47,758 bases of DNA, from contig JAJPHO010000172.1 in the NCBI GenBank assembly GCA_021325215.1, forward strand, positions 1 to 47,758. The letters are read 5' to 3'. The translations under genes and the position numbers were made by a program. Below the pieces are notes generated by a model. The model saw nothing but the letters and a program-made list of their open reading frames with translations. It had not been told where the DNA came from and made no database searches. This stretch comes from Alphaproteobacteria bacterium (GTDB lineage: Bacteria > Pseudomonadota > Alphaproteobacteria > Rhodospirillales > Magnetospirillaceae). Position 1 is the stretch's first letter, and the number at the start of each line of letters is the position of its first letter. This document shows, one piece after another, positions 39,557 to 47,758 of this stretch.

Positions 39557-40951
39557 TCAGTGACGATAGGCCGGCGGCTGGGCCGGATCGAGGGCGCCAT
39601 AGCGGCGCGCCAATTCCTGGGCGCGGGAGATCATCGGCTGTTCCTCGCCCTTGATCAGCACATGCAGGGGCACGGTCAGCATCTCCAGCGGATCGCCCGA
39701 CCACACCACCAGATCGGCGTCGAGGCCCGGTTCGATGCGGCCGGTCTTTTCGGCGAAACCGAACACCTGCGCCGGGTTGCGGGTGATGGCGGCGATGCCC
39801 GCCTCCCACGGCAGGCCATGGGCGACGGCATAGCCGGCATTGTAGCGCACCTGGCGGGCGTAATCGCCGCTATAGGGCGGCTTGACGACTACGACGACGC
39901 CCGCGGCGGACAGCAGTCCGGCATTCTCCATGCGCGAATTCAGCGATTCGAACTCGTTGGGCAGATCGGTCTGCGGATCGACCAGTACCGGATAGCCCGA
40001 GGCGGCGATGTCGCCCGCCACCTGCCAGCCTTCCTCGACGCTGTCGAGGATGATCTTCAGCTTGAGCCGCTTGCCCAGCTCGATGACGCGGCGGATGTCG
40101 GCGGCGCGGTGCACTTCGATCAGCAGCGGTTCCTTGCCCTGCAGGATCGGCTGCAGGGCTTCGAGGTCTTCCTTGCTCTGGCGATAGGGGCGGTGCGTGC
40201 CATGCTCGTAGCCGCCCTTGTTGGCGCCATAGGAGGCCGCTTCGTCGAGATCGGCCTCCAGCCGCTGCAGCACGCTGGCGTGGCTGCCGCCGATCCGGCC
40301 GGCGGCGCCGCTGCTGGCGTCGGCCGACAAAGCGGCGTAGCGGCGGGTGATCGAATTGGCCGACCCCGACAGATCGATGACGGCGGCCTGGCCGGCGAAC
40401 AGCTTGTCGCCCTTCTTGTCGCCGCGGCCCGGCAGTTCGGGAACGATCACCGCGCGGGTGACGCCGCCCATGCGGGCGACCGGGATCAGCATCGAGGCCG
40501 GATTGACGCCCAGCGACACGTCGAAAGCGGCCGACAGATGGTCGGTGGCGCCGGCGAAATCGTCGCTCGTCGCTTCGCCTTCCACTTCGCCGGCACCCAG
40601 GGCGGTGTTGCTGGCCACCACGCCCGGCGTGACCAGATGGCCCTGGGCGTCGATGATCCGCGCACCGGCGGGAACGGAGACATTGGCGCCGACGGCGGCG
40701 ATGCGTCCATCCTTGACGATGACGCTGCCATCGGCGATCAGGCCGGCGCTGCCCAGGGTCATGATTTTGGCGTGGGTGATGGCGATGGTTTCGGCCTGCG
40801 CCGTGCCCATCAGGCTGATGGCGGCGGCGAAGGCCAGCAGGGAATATTTAAGGGCGGGGTAGCCTACCCCGCACCCTCGGGGTCCTCGCTTCGCTCGTCC
40901 GAGCGCGCCAGGATTTTGTGAGTCGCTTCTGAAGCGGCGCGCTCTGCTCAT
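39557..40951 (-). CDS. Amidohydrolase-like pseudoenzyme with altered N-terminus
   Basis: 464 residues if read from the ATG at 40951, which overlaps the upstream stop by 4 nt. The amidohydrolase fold is clear (IADGSVIVKDGRIAAVGANV, HLVTPGVV, and the late TGRIEPGLDADLVVWSGDP). But the HxH metal motif is replaced (TPGVVASNTALG) and the active-site Asp region reads VVVVVKPPYSGD, so it is unlikely to bind metal or hydrolyse. Residues 1-33 are encoded by a palindromic element; the signal-peptide core (LKYSLLAFAAAISLMGTAQA) begins only at residue 34, where a CTT stands in the place expected for a start codon. It may form a pair with the intact enzyme upstream. Confidence 0.78.
   Translation of the reverse strand: MSRARRFRSDSQNPGALGRAKRGPRGCGVGYPALKYSLLAFAAAISLMGTAQAETIAITHAKIMTLGSAGLIADGSVIVKDGRIAAVGANVSVPAGARIIDAQGHLVTPGVVASNTALGAGEVEGEATSDDFAGATDHLSAAFDVSLGVNPASMLIPVARMGGVTRAVIVPELPGRGDKKGDKLFAGQAAVIDLSGSANSITRRYAALSADASSGAAGRIGGSHASVLQRLEADLDEAASYGANKGGYEHGTHRPYRQSKEDLEALQPILQGKEPLLIEVHRAADIRRVIELGKRLKLKIILDSVEEGWQVAGDIAASGYPVLVDPQTDLPNEFESLNSRMENAGLLSAAGVVVVVKPPYSGDYARQVRYNAGYAVAHGLPWEAGIAAITRNPAQVFGFAEKTGRIEPGLDADLVVWSGDPLEMLTVPLHVLIKGEEQPMISRAQELARRYGALDPAQPPAYRH
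40854..40936 (-). repeat. Palindromic element read in frame at the start of the pseudo-amidohydrolase
   Basis: Three perfect palindromes lie in 83 bp: GCGGGGTAG-C-CTACCCCGC (40854-40872), CGCTCG-TC-CGAGCG (40892-40905), and CGCTTC-T-GAAGCG (40924-40936). None matches the other repeat family in this window. The element sits between two related genes and reads without stops in the frame of the downstream gene, giving a basic, Gly/Pro-rich stretch (GRAKRGPRGCGVGYPA). No second copy is in the window, so its repeat status is inferred from structure. Confidence 0.55.
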
Positions 40952-42432
40952 GGCCGGGCTCCCGGATGGGCCGGGCCCGCTTGGCCCAGCTCGAAATCGG
41001 ACAGGGGTTGACGGGTCGGATCGTGGCGGTCGAACACCACCGCGCCGTCGACATAGACCTGCTCGGTCAAGGCGTAGACGCTGAACGGATCGGCGCTCCA
41101 CAGCACCACGTCGGCCATCTTGCCGGGCTCCAGCGTGCCGGTCTGGTTGAGCACGCCGATCGCCTTGGCGGGATTGGCGGTAACCCATTTGATCGCCTCG
41201 GCCTCGTCGATCTCGATCCCGGCGCGGCGGCCGGCGGCCAGGGCAATGGCGGCTTCCTGCGGCAGATGCTGGGTCAGGATGGCGTCGTCGGAATGGATCA
41301 CCGTGCAGACGCCGGCCTTGCTCAGCAGGGCGGCGTTCTCCTCGATGCCGTCGAAGCTTTCCATCTTGAAGCCCCACCACTCGCCCCAGGTGGCGACGCA
41401 GATGTCTTCCTTCCGCAGGATGTCGGCCACCTTGTAGGCCTCGGAGCCATGGTGGAACATCGAGATGTGGAAGCCGAATTCGTGGCTGATGGCGATCATC
41501 TGCGCCATTTCGTCGCCGCGGTAGCAATGGTTCTGCACCAGGATCGATCCATCCAGCACGCCGGCCAGGGTGTCCATCTGCAGGTCGCGCTTCGGCGCCT
41601 CGGGCGCCTTGTCGGCCTTGCCGGCCTTATAATCGGCCAGTTTCTTGTGATACTCGTCCCATTTGCGGCGGTAGTCCTGGGCTTCGATCCACGCTTTGCG
41701 ATAGCCGAAAATATTGCCCATGCGGGTCGAGGGGGCGCGGTTCTTGCTGCCATAGACGCGCTTGGGGTTTTCGCCGCAAGCCATCTTGAGGCCATAGGGC
41801 GCGCCGGGGAACTTCATGTCCTGCACGGTCCGGCCCGGCACATTCTTCAGGATCACCGCGCGGCCGCCGAACAGATTGGCGGAACCGGGCAGAATCTCCA
41901 GCGTGGTGATGCCGCCTTCCAGCGCGCGGATGAAGCCGGGGTCCTGCGGCCACACCGAATGCTCGGCCCACACCTGCGCGGTGTTGGGATCGGTCGCTTC
42001 GTTGCCGTCGGAATTGGCCCACACTTCCGGGGTCGCATAGACGCCGAGATGGCTGTGCGCGTCGATGATGCCCGGGGTGACGAACTTGCCATGGGCGTCG
42101 ACGACCTTGGCCCCGGCGGGAACCGGCAGGTTGGCGCCGATCGCGGTGATCTTGCCGCCGTCCAGGATCACCGTGCCGTTGTCGATGCGGCTGCCGGTCC
42201 CCGTGAAGACTGTGGCGCCGACCAAAGCGACAATGGAGGAGGGCAGACCCTGGTAGGTGCTGGGGAAGGGGTCGCTGTCGGACGCCGGGTCGAGGCCGGG
42301 ATAGGATTTCTCCTTGGCCTGTTCGTTACCGCCGGACGAGGTCTGGCTGGCGCCCGATTGTGGTGGAACCGTCGCGCACGCCGACAGCACCATCACCGCA
42401 GCGAGAGAGGCTGCCGAAAGACGATTTTTCAT
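40948..42432 (-). CDS. Lipoprotein amidohydrolase, imidazolonepropionase-like
   Basis: 494 residues from ATG 42432: a lipoprotein signal ([19 protein letters not shown], Cys19) gives a membrane-anchored periplasmic enzyme. The amidohydrolase fold is intact: [14 protein letters not shown] with the metal HxH (His126, His128), later metal-site His in FHHGSEAYK, and the catalytic Asp in [12 protein letters not shown]. The C-terminus has [16 protein letters not shown]. Relatives are peptidases or cyclic-amide hydrolases of unclear substrate. An insert of about 40 charged residues lies near 275-315 ([20 protein letters not shown]). It heads a minus-strand run that continues with the pseudoenzyme, SYLF protein and cobQ. 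Confidence 0.87.
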   Translation of the reverse strand: MKNRLSAASLAAVMVLSACATVPPQSGASQTSSGGNEQAKEKSYPGLDPASDSDPFPSTYQGLPSSIVALVGATVFTGTGSRIDNGTVILDGGKITAIGANLPVPAGAKVVDAHGKFVTPGIIDAHSHLGVYATPEVWANSDGNEATDPNTAQVWAEHSVWPQDPGFIRALEGGITTLEILPGSANLFGGRAVILKNVPGRTVQDMKFPGAPYGLKMACGENPKRVYGSKNRAPSTRMGNIFGYRKAWIEAQDYRRKWDEYHKKLADYKAGKADKAPEAPKRDLQMDTLAGVLDGSILVQNHCYRGDEMAQMIAISHEFGFHISMFHHGSEAYKVADILRKEDICVATWGEWWGFKMESFDGIEENAALLSKAGVCTVIHSDDAILTQHLPQEAAIALAAGRRAGIEIDEAEAIKWVTANPAKAIGVLNQTGTLEPGKMADVVLWSADPFSVYALTEQVYVDGAVVFDRHDPTRQPLSDFELGQAGPAHPGARP

Positions 42433-42520
42433 GGGCGAGGATGCTACCGGTGTTTCAGCCTTTACGCAATTAGCCCCGCCTGTGCGAGAATGGCCGAAAA
42501 TAACGTCCGGGGAGGTTCGG

Positions 42521-44446
42521 ATGAGCGGCAAGATCGTCTCGGCCTGCGATGCGCTGGCTATCATTCCCGACGGCGCCACCCTCTGCACGTCCGGCTTCGT
42601 CGGCATCGGCACGCCGGATCAGCTGCTGGCTGCGCTGGAGCAGCGGTTTCTGGCCGGGAACGGGCCGCACGACCTGACTTTGGTGTTCGCGGCCGGGCAG
42701 GGTGACGGTAAGAACCGCGGTCTCAACCGGCTGGGCCATGAGGGGTTGCTGAAACGGGTGATCGGCGGCCATTGGGGCCTGATTCCGAAGATCGGCCAGC
42801 TCGCCCTCGATCAGCGCATCGAGGCCTATAACCTGCCGCAGGGGGTGATCTCGCATCTCTACCGCGAGATCGCCGCGCACCGGCCCGGACTGCACACCAA
42901 GGTCGGGCTGCATACCTTCGTCGATCCGCGCCTGGAAGGCGGGCGCATCAATGAGGCGACGCGCGAGGACCTGGTCCGCCTCGTCGAGATCGATGGCGAG
43001 GAATGGCTGTTCTACAAATCCTTCCCGATCCATTTCGCCCTGCTGCGCGGCACTACCGCCGATCCCAATGGCAACATCACCATGGAGCGTGAGGCTCTGC
43101 CGCTCGACAGCCTGGCCATGGCGATGGCGGCCAAGAACAGCGGCGGTTTCGTGATCGCCCAGGTCGAGCGCATCGCTCAGCCGAATTCACTCGATCCGCG
43201 CCGGGTGCAGGTGCCCGGCATCCTGGTCGATTGTGTCGTGGTGGCCGAGCCGGAACATCATCCGCAGACCTATGCCACCGTCTATAATCCCGCTTATGCG
43301 GGCGAGATCCGCGTGCCGGTGGCGTCGAGCGAGCCGATGCCGCTCGACGAGCGCAAGGTGATCGCGCGGCGAGCGGCGTGCGAGCTGCCGCCCTTCGGCG
43401 TGGTCAATCTCGGCATCGGCATGCCGGAAGGCGTCTCGGCGGTGGCGGGCGAGGAGCGCATCCTCTCCTACATCACTCTGACCGCCGAGCCGGGCGTGAT
43501 CGGCGGAATGCCGGCCAGCGGCCTCGATTTCGGCGCGGCGGTCAATACCGACGCGATCATCGCCCAGAACCAGCAATTCGATTTCTACGATGGTGGCGGG
43601 CTCGACATGGCCTGCCTGGGCATGGCCGAATGCGACGCCGAGGGCAACGTCAATGTCAGCCGCTTCGGCAAGAAGCTGGCCGGCTGCGGCGGCTTCATCA
43701 ATATCAGCCAGAACGCCCGGCGCCTGGTGTTCGTCGGCACCTTCACCGCCGGCGGGCTGGAGATCGCCATCGAGGATGGGCGCCTGCGCATCGTCAAGGA
43801 AGGCCACAGCCGCAAATTCATCGCCAAGGTGCATCAAGTCACCTTCAACGGCGCCTATGCCGCCGAATTGGGCCAGCCGGTTCTCTATGTCACCGAGCGC
43901 TGCGTGTTCCGTCGTACCCGGGACGGCGTCGAACTAATCGAGGTGGCGCCCGGCATCGACATCGAGCGCGACATCCTGGCCCATATGGCGTTCGAGCCGA
44001 TCATCAGGAACCCGGCGCCGATGGACCCGGCCTTGTTCCAGCCCGGCGCGATGGGGCTGGTGCGCCGCATTCTGCGGCTCGATCTGGACAGCCGGATCAG
44101 CTTTGACGCCGGGCGCGGCATCCTGTTCCTCGATTTCGCCGGGCTGATGGTGCGGCGGCGCGAGGATGTCGACCGCATCCAGGCGGCGGTCGAGACGCGG
44201 GTCAAGGCGATCGGCCGCAAGGTGCCGATGGTGGTCAATTACGACCATTTCGACATCGCCGGCGATATCCTCGACGCCTATGCGGCGATGGTCCGGCATC
44301 TCGAGGAGACCTGCTACACGCGGGTGTCGCGCTATACCAGCGATGCCTTCGAGCTGATGAAGCTGGGCAGTTCGATGCTGAAATCGATGCCGACCCGCGT
44401 TTGTGCGAGCCAGGACGAGGCGGCCCAGCTGGCTATTTCAGAGTAA
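42521..44446 (+). CDS. Acyl-CoA:acetate/3-ketoacid CoA-transferase with extra C-terminal domain
   Basis: 641 residues from ATG 42521 with GGAGG 5 nt upstream. Family I CoA-transferase with both halves fused: alpha-type half (1-270; [20 protein letters not shown], oxyanion-side [11 protein letters not shown]) and beta-type half (about 275-500) with active-site Glu323 in [15 protein letters not shown] and [16 protein letters not shown]. Propionate- and YdiF-type transferases stop near residue 525; here another 130 residues follow ([20 protein letters not shown] to the end), with alternating charged helices and an [11 protein letters not shown] strand. The extension's role is unknown. It is divergent from the amidohydrolase, and its 3' end overlaps cobU by 14 bp. 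Confidence 0.88.
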   Translation: MSGKIVSACDALAIIPDGATLCTSGFVGIGTPDQLLAALEQRFLAGNGPHDLTLVFAAGQGDGKNRGLNRLGHEGLLKRVIGGHWGLIPKIGQLALDQRIEAYNLPQGVISHLYREIAAHRPGLHTKVGLHTFVDPRLEGGRINEATREDLVRLVEIDGEEWLFYKSFPIHFALLRGTTADPNGNITMEREALPLDSLAMAMAAKNSGGFVIAQVERIAQPNSLDPRRVQVPGILVDCVVVAEPEHHPQTYATVYNPAYAGEIRVPVASSEPMPLDERKVIARRAACELPPFGVVNLGIGMPEGVSAVAGEERILSYITLTAEPGVIGGMPASGLDFGAAVNTDAIIAQNQQFDFYDGGGLDMACLGMAECDAEGNVNVSRFGKKLAGCGGFINISQNARRLVFVGTFTAGGLEIAIEDGRLRIVKEGHSRKFIAKVHQVTFNGAYAAELGQPVLYVTERCVFRRTRDGVELIEVAPGIDIERDILAHMAFEPIIRNPAPMDPALFQPGAMGLVRRILRLDLDSRISFDAGRGILFLDFAGLMVRRREDVDRIQAAVETRVKAIGRKVPMVVNYDHFDIAGDILDAYAAMVRHLEETCYTRVSRYTSDAFELMKLGSSMLKSMPTRVCASQDEAAQLAISE

Positions 44447-44939
44447 GCGGCAGTCCGGCGACGACCAGCACGACCGAATCGGCGATGGCGGCGATGCGCT
44501 GATGCAGTTCGCCGGCGTAATCGCGGAACTGCCGCGCCAAGGAATTGTCGGGCACGATGCCCCAGCCGACCTCGTTGCTGACCAGCACCACCGGAGCATT
44601 CAGGCCCGACAGCACTCGCAGCAGCGCGTCGCAAGACTGGGGCACGTTGCGCTCGCCGGCCATCAGATTGCCCAGCCACAGGGTCAGGCAATCGACCAGG
44701 ATCGGCTGGCCGGGCTTGCTTTCCCGCAGCAGCGAGGCGGCCAGGCCGATGGGTTCCTCGACCGTGCGCCAATGATCGCCGCGCCGCTCGCGGTGTTTGG
44801 CGATACGCTCGGCCATTTCGCCGTCGCCGGCCGAACCGGTGGCGAGATAGACCGGTGTCGCCTCTCCGTCGAACAGGTTTTCGGCATAGGCGCTCTTGCC
44901 CGAGCGGGTGCCGCCCAGCACGAGGGTGAGCTTGTTCAT
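44433..44939 (-). CDS. cobU: Adenosylcobinamide kinase / adenosylcobinamide-phosphate guanylyltransferase
   Basis: 168 residues. It phosphorylates adenosylcobinamide and then transfers GMP to it in nucleotide-loop assembly. P-loop [15 protein letters not shown] (residues 7-21), the [17 protein letters not shown] segment, [13 protein letters not shown], and [17 protein letters not shown], all diagnostic of CobU/CobP. In the aerobic-pathway nomenclature it would be cobP. Its ATG overlaps the cobC stop by 4 nt. Confidence 0.95.
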   Translation of the reverse strand: MNKLTLVLGGTRSGKSAYAENLFDGEATPVYLATGSAGDGEMAERIAKHRERRGDHWRTVEEPIGLAASLLRESKPGQPILVDCLTLWLGNLMAGERNVPQSCDALLRVLSGLNAPVVLVSNEVGWGIVPDNSLARQFRDYAGELHQRIAAIADSVVLVVAGLPLTLK

Positions 44940-45547
44940 TCATTGATCTCCAGATTGACTCCGCCCACGCGCCAGCCGTCGCCGATCGCGTCGAGCCGGG
45001 TCAGCGACAGCGGATCGATGACGAAGGACAAGGCGGCTTGCGGCGTAAGGTCGAGGGCCAGGGACAGGGCGGCGCGGATGGTGCCGGCATGGGCGACGGC
45101 GATGATGTCGCGCCCCTCGAACTGGCGGGTCAGGCCGATGATGGCGTCGCGCGCCCGCACCATCAAAGTCTCGAAGCTTTCGCCGCCAGGCGGCGCGGTG
45201 CAGGCCGGATCTTGCCAGAAGGCGGCCACCAGCGGGTCCTTGGATTGATCCAGCTCGGCCCAGCGGCGCCCCTGCCAATGGCCGAAATCCTGTTCCTGCA
45301 AGGCGGGTTCGACGATGGCGGGCGCGACGCTCAACCCGGCCGCCTCGATGGCGCCCAGGGTCTGATGGCAGCGCAGCAGGCCGCTCTCAACCACCACCGC
45401 CTGAGGCGGCAGGCGCCGGGCCAGGGCGGAGAGGCGTTCCTCGTCGGACAGGTCGCAGGGCGGGTCGAGCCGGCCGCAGATACGGTTTTCAGGGTCGGGA
45501 ACAGGGGCGTGGCGCAGCCACCACCAGCGGGTAATCGACGTGCTCAT
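44936..45547 (-). CDS. cobC: Histidine phosphatase, probable alpha-ribazole phosphatase
   Basis: 203 residues. Phosphoglycerate-mutase-like fold with catalytic RHAP (Arg12, His13) in WWLRHAPVP, CGRLDPPCDLS, a second Arg/Glu region in LLRCHQTLGAI and EQDFGHWQGRRW, and the second His in VAHAGTIRAAL. Removing the phosphate from alpha-ribazole 5'-phosphate is inferred from its position between cobS and cobU, each joined by a 4-nt overlap; sequence alone gives only the superfamily. Confidence 0.85.
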   Translation of the reverse strand: MSTSITRWWWLRHAPVPDPENRICGRLDPPCDLSDEERLSALARRLPPQAVVVESGLLRCHQTLGAIEAAGLSVAPAIVEPALQEQDFGHWQGRRWAELDQSKDPLVAAFWQDPACTAPPGGESFETLMVRARDAIIGLTRQFEGRDIIAVAHAGTIRAALSLALDLTPQAALSFVIDPLSLTRLDAIGDGWRVGGVNLEINE

Positions 45548-46272
45548 GGGCGGGCAAGGATAGCGAGAAGAACGGCAAGTTCCACGCATTGTTGAATGGC
45601 GCCCAGCACATCGCCGGAATATCCGCCGATCTTGCGGCGGGCGAGCAGGGCCACGGCACCCCCGGCCAGCACGGCGGCGATGACGCAGACGGCGGCGCGA
45701 TAGGGGATGAGCCAGCACGGGACCGCCAGAGCCAGGATGACGGCGATGATGGCCGTCCAGCGCGGCAGTGTCCCAAATCCGGCCGCCAGGCCGCCTGATG
45801 ATGCCGGGGGCATCAGCGTCATGACGACGGGCAACGCGGCCCGGGACATCATATGGGCGATGATCAGCGGCGCCGCCGGATTGACGAACGAGACGATGAT
45901 CGATGCCTTCAGCAGTACGGAGACGATCAGCGCCAGGGTGCCGTATGCACCGATACGGCTGTCGCGCATGATGGCGATGATGCGGTCCTTGTCGCGTCCG
46001 CCGCCGAAGCCGTCGGCGCAATCGGCTAGACCATCCTCATGGAGGGCGAAGGTCAGCATCATGCCGGCGGCGAGCGCGATGAAAGCGCACGGCCAGGCCG
46101 GCCACAGATGCCCCGCCAGCAGATAGAGCGCGGCGATGATCGCGCCGATCAGCCCGCCGACCAGCGGAAAGGCCCACATGCAGCGGGCCATCGCGCCGTC
46201 GGCCAGAGTCTCGGGAAGGGAGACGGGCCAGCGCGTCAGGAAGGACAGCGCCAGCCGGAAATCGGTGATCAC
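45544..46272 (-). CDS. cobS: Adenosylcobinamide-GDP ribazoletransferase
   Basis: 242 residues from a GTG at 46272 that overlaps the upstream stop (GTGA). It has no clear ribosome-binding site, so translation is probably coupled. It joins adenosylcobinamide-GDP and alpha-ribazole at the inner membrane. About six to seven membrane segments; the conserved metal-binding loop LHEDGLADCADGFGGG (from residue 78) and RDSRIGAYGTLAL are the family hallmarks. The start at GTG gives ITDFRLALSFLTRWPV, the normal CobS N-terminus. Cytoplasmic-membrane location. Confidence 0.94.
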   Translation of the reverse strand: MITDFRLALSFLTRWPVSLPETLADGAMARCMWAFPLVGGLIGAIIAALYLLAGHLWPAWPCAFIALAAGMMLTFALHEDGLADCADGFGGGRDKDRIIAIMRDSRIGAYGTLALIVSVLLKASIIVSFVNPAAPLIIAHMMSRAALPVVMTLMPPASSGGLAAGFGTLPRWTAIIAVILALAVPCWLIPYRAAVCVIAAVLAGGAVALLARRKIGGYSGDVLGAIQQCVELAVLLAILARP

Positions 46273-47537
46273 GAGCGTCGCCGCGCCGCGGCCGGACCGC
46301 CGCGCAGGCGCTGGGTTTCGGTGGACAGCAGATTCTCGATATGGCGGCCCTGGAACAGGGTGATGCCGACCGACTGGCCGACCTGGATGGCGTTCACCGC
46401 GTCGCAGCGGCACAGGATGGTGCGCGACGGGCCGCATTTGCGCACATAATCGGCCAGCAGGCTGCCGTCGGGCAGCTTGCCTTCGACCAGCGAGGCATCC
46501 CAGGCCAGCTTCAGCAGATCGATGCCCAGCCGCCCGCGCTCGATGAAGGGCAGGCTGTCGACCGTCACCCCGTCGATGCAGATGCGGTAGCCGCGCTCGC
46601 GGGCGAAGTCGCGGGCGAACAGGAAAGCGTTAAGATCGGCGAAGATGTCGACCTTCTGCAGCTCGATGACGATGGTGCCGCGCTGGCTCGATTTCACGCC
46701 GTCGTCGAAGGTCAGGAAGTCCTGCGACAGCAGCGTCTGGACATTGAGATTGATCGACACGTCGCCCGACAGGGTGCGGTCGTCATGGCGGTTCAGCAGC
46801 GACAGGACGCGGTAATCCAGCGTCTCGGTCAGTTCCTGGAACAGCCAGGGGCTGGAATCGAGCCCGACATTGGGCAGCAGCGTTTCCTGCAATTCCCCGA
46901 TCGAGAAGAACAGCTCGTAGAACAAGGGCTGGGGCGGCGCCTGGCCGACCACGGCGCAGATCGCCTGGCGCCGCATCATGTTGGCGAGATCGGCGCCCAT
47001 CAGCGCGGTCTGCAGCTTGGCCAGCAAGGCCGGGGTCAGCGGATCGCGGCGCTTCTGCCGCTGCGGCGTCGTGGCTTCCAGATCGGAGCGCTGCTTGTCC
47101 TGGGTGCGCCGCTCGATATCCTCGTTGACCAGACTTTGCGCCATGCGCAGCAGGGTCTGGTAATCCTTGTCGACCACATACCATTCGACGAAGGAGGGGC
47201 GGCCTTCGTCGCCCTCGCGCATCAGCACCGGATCGTCGTCGAACAAAAAGCGCAGCTTGATCATCGCCGCCTGCACCTCGTCGAGGGCGACGTCCTTGAA
47301 GATCACCACGATGTCGAAATTGGACAGGGCGAAGACCTGGCCCTTGAGGCGGCGGATCAGCCCGTCGAAGGTCGACAAAGCGGCGCGCACATGGTGCTCG
47401 CGCCGGTTCATCGGCTGCAGCAGCGACAGGCGGATGCGGCAGGCGCTGCGGCCATGGCGGTGCCGTTCGAGCTTGTAGATATATTCGAGCAGCAGATTTT
47501 CGGTCGAGCTGACCGGCGCGCCGGCGGAAAGGGTCAT
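46269..47537 (-). CDS. Degenerate EAL-domain protein coupled to cobalamin genes
   Basis: 422 residues from ATG 47537. The C-terminal half (about 185-405) follows the EAL c-di-GMP phosphodiesterase pattern but with damaged motifs: FYELFF in place of EAL, SINLNVQTLLS for the NxS strand, VIELQKVDIF, ICIDGVT where active enzymes have DDFG, and ITLFQGRHI for QGY. It is therefore probably a c-di-GMP- or protein-binding pseudoenzyme. The N-terminal part (1-140) has an alpha/beta character (RGSACRIRLS-like strand, LIRRLKGQVFALSNFDIVVI) reminiscent of GGDEF-like folds, not identified further. Both ends overlap neighbours by 4 nt (upstream gene and cobS). Confidence 0.75.
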   Translation of the reverse strand: MTLSAGAPVSSTENLLLEYIYKLERHRHGRSACRIRLSLLQPMNRREHHVRAALSTFDGLIRRLKGQVFALSNFDIVVIFKDVALDEVQAAMIKLRFLFDDDPVLMREGDEGRPSFVEWYVVDKDYQTLLRMAQSLVNEDIERRTQDKQRSDLEATTPQRQKRRDPLTPALLAKLQTALMGADLANMMRRQAICAVVGQAPPQPLFYELFFSIGELQETLLPNVGLDSSPWLFQELTETLDYRVLSLLNRHDDRTLSGDVSINLNVQTLLSQDFLTFDDGVKSSQRGTIVIELQKVDIFADLNAFLFARDFARERGYRICIDGVTVDSLPFIERGRLGIDLLKLAWDASLVEGKLPDGSLLADYVRKCGPSRTILCRCDAVNAIQVGQSVGITLFQGRHIENLLSTETQRLRGGPAAARRRS

Positions 47538-47758
47538 GACACGGCCTTTCGCTTCGGGTTGCGCATCTTGGGCGGGGTGTCGAGCATCAGATTGTTGCCG
47601 CACTCGACCCGCAGCTGTCCGGTGATGACGGCATGGCGGGCGGTGCATTGGGCCAGGGTGCAGGCGCCGGCCTTGTCGCACACGCCCATGGTGGTGGCGG
47701 CCAGCATCGCCTCGACATAGCGGCCCTGGAACTTCTCCAGCCCGTGATCGACGCCCCA
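47534..47758 (-). CDS. Unidentified protein, C-terminal 74 residues
   Basis: The gene enters from the right edge and ends at the TGA that overlaps the ATG of the EAL-like gene. Visible residues: FQGRYVEAMLAATTMGVCDK, then AGACTLAQCTARHAVITGQL, RVECGNNLMLDTPPKMRN and a basic tail NPKRKAVS. Four cysteines occur in a short span (CDKAGACTLAQC...C), suggesting a metal or disulfide site. I do not recognise the family. The four-gene coupling with the EAL-like protein and cobS/cobC suggests co-expression. Confidence 0.7.
   Translation of the reverse strand, partial: WGVDHGLEKFQGRYVEAMLAATTMGVCDKAGACTLAQCTARHAVITGQLRVECGNNLMLDTPPKMRNPKRKAVS

Noticed and set aside
46273-46400. Possible cobalamin riboswitch before cobS
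   Set aside because: The cobS start overlaps the previous coding region; there is no room for and no sign of a riboswitch.
1-47758. CRISPR arrays, tRNA or rRNA genes, insertion sequences, prophage
   Set aside because: No regularly spaced short direct repeats, cloverleaf sequences, transposase or integrase motifs or phage genes were seen on either strand by reading; a tool-based scan would be more sensitive for tRNAs.

Overview
The window is about 48 kb of GC-rich, densely packed bacterial chromosome. It looks alphaproteobacterial, probably Rhodospirillales-like. This rests on gene content and order (lptF-lptD-surA-pdxA-rsmA; gmk next to yicC; fabI-aroC near dnaJ-pdxH; late aerobic-type cobalamin genes), on the LptF/LptD sequence type, and on the many 1-8 nt start/stop overlaps. 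I cannot name a genus. I see no transposase, integrase, phage gene, tRNA, rRNA or CRISPR array.

Layout. 1-4100: 5' end of accA, a winged-helix protein, a divergent XRE/MmyB regulator and Tat-exported hydrolase, a Sua5-type threonylcarbamoyl-AMP synthase, and a probable 136-nt small RNA. 4100-15500: a porin with a TTG start and long leader, a complete RND efflux operon (permease, adaptor, outer-membrane factor), and the divergent two-component system that probably controls it, followed by a TPR-glycosyltransferase-like gene. 15500-24650: a fused AmmeMemoRadiSam B-A protein, aroC, fabI, a YihY membrane protein, a DnaJ/CbpA co-chaperone, then pdxH-fieF-APH/kinase fusion-SDR as a tightly coupled run. 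24600-26460: two paralogous periplasmic solute-binding-like proteins flanking a 45-residue His-rich lipoprotein. 26500-35900: a D-2-hydroxyacid dehydrogenase, then lptF-lptD-surA-pdxA-rsmA and a second TPR-glycosyltransferase-like gene; this run joins outer-membrane biogenesis to housekeeping. 35850-42430 (all minus strand): an amidohydrolase and a pseudo-amidohydrolase, a SYLF lipoprotein-like gene, cobQ, yicC, gmk. 42500-end: a CoA-transferase with an extra C-terminal domain, then cobU, cobC and cobS, coupled by 4-nt overlaps to a degenerate EAL protein and one more partial gene.

The most unusual signals are non-coding or small. (1) A dispersed repeat of about 100 bp occurs in four copies. 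Its GGA-triloop hairpin keeps pairing through compensatory changes, and three copies exactly fill convergent gene junctions; the other four convergent junctions in the window overlap by 14-29 bp. (2) A candidate small RNA has its own promoter and terminator, and its single-stranded linker could pair with the ribosome-binding site of the adjacent porin. (3) A palindromic element is read in frame at the N-terminus of the pseudo-amidohydrolase. (4) A His-rich mini-lipoprotein lies between two solute-binding paralogues, and hairpins cover the ribosome-binding sites of both paralogues.
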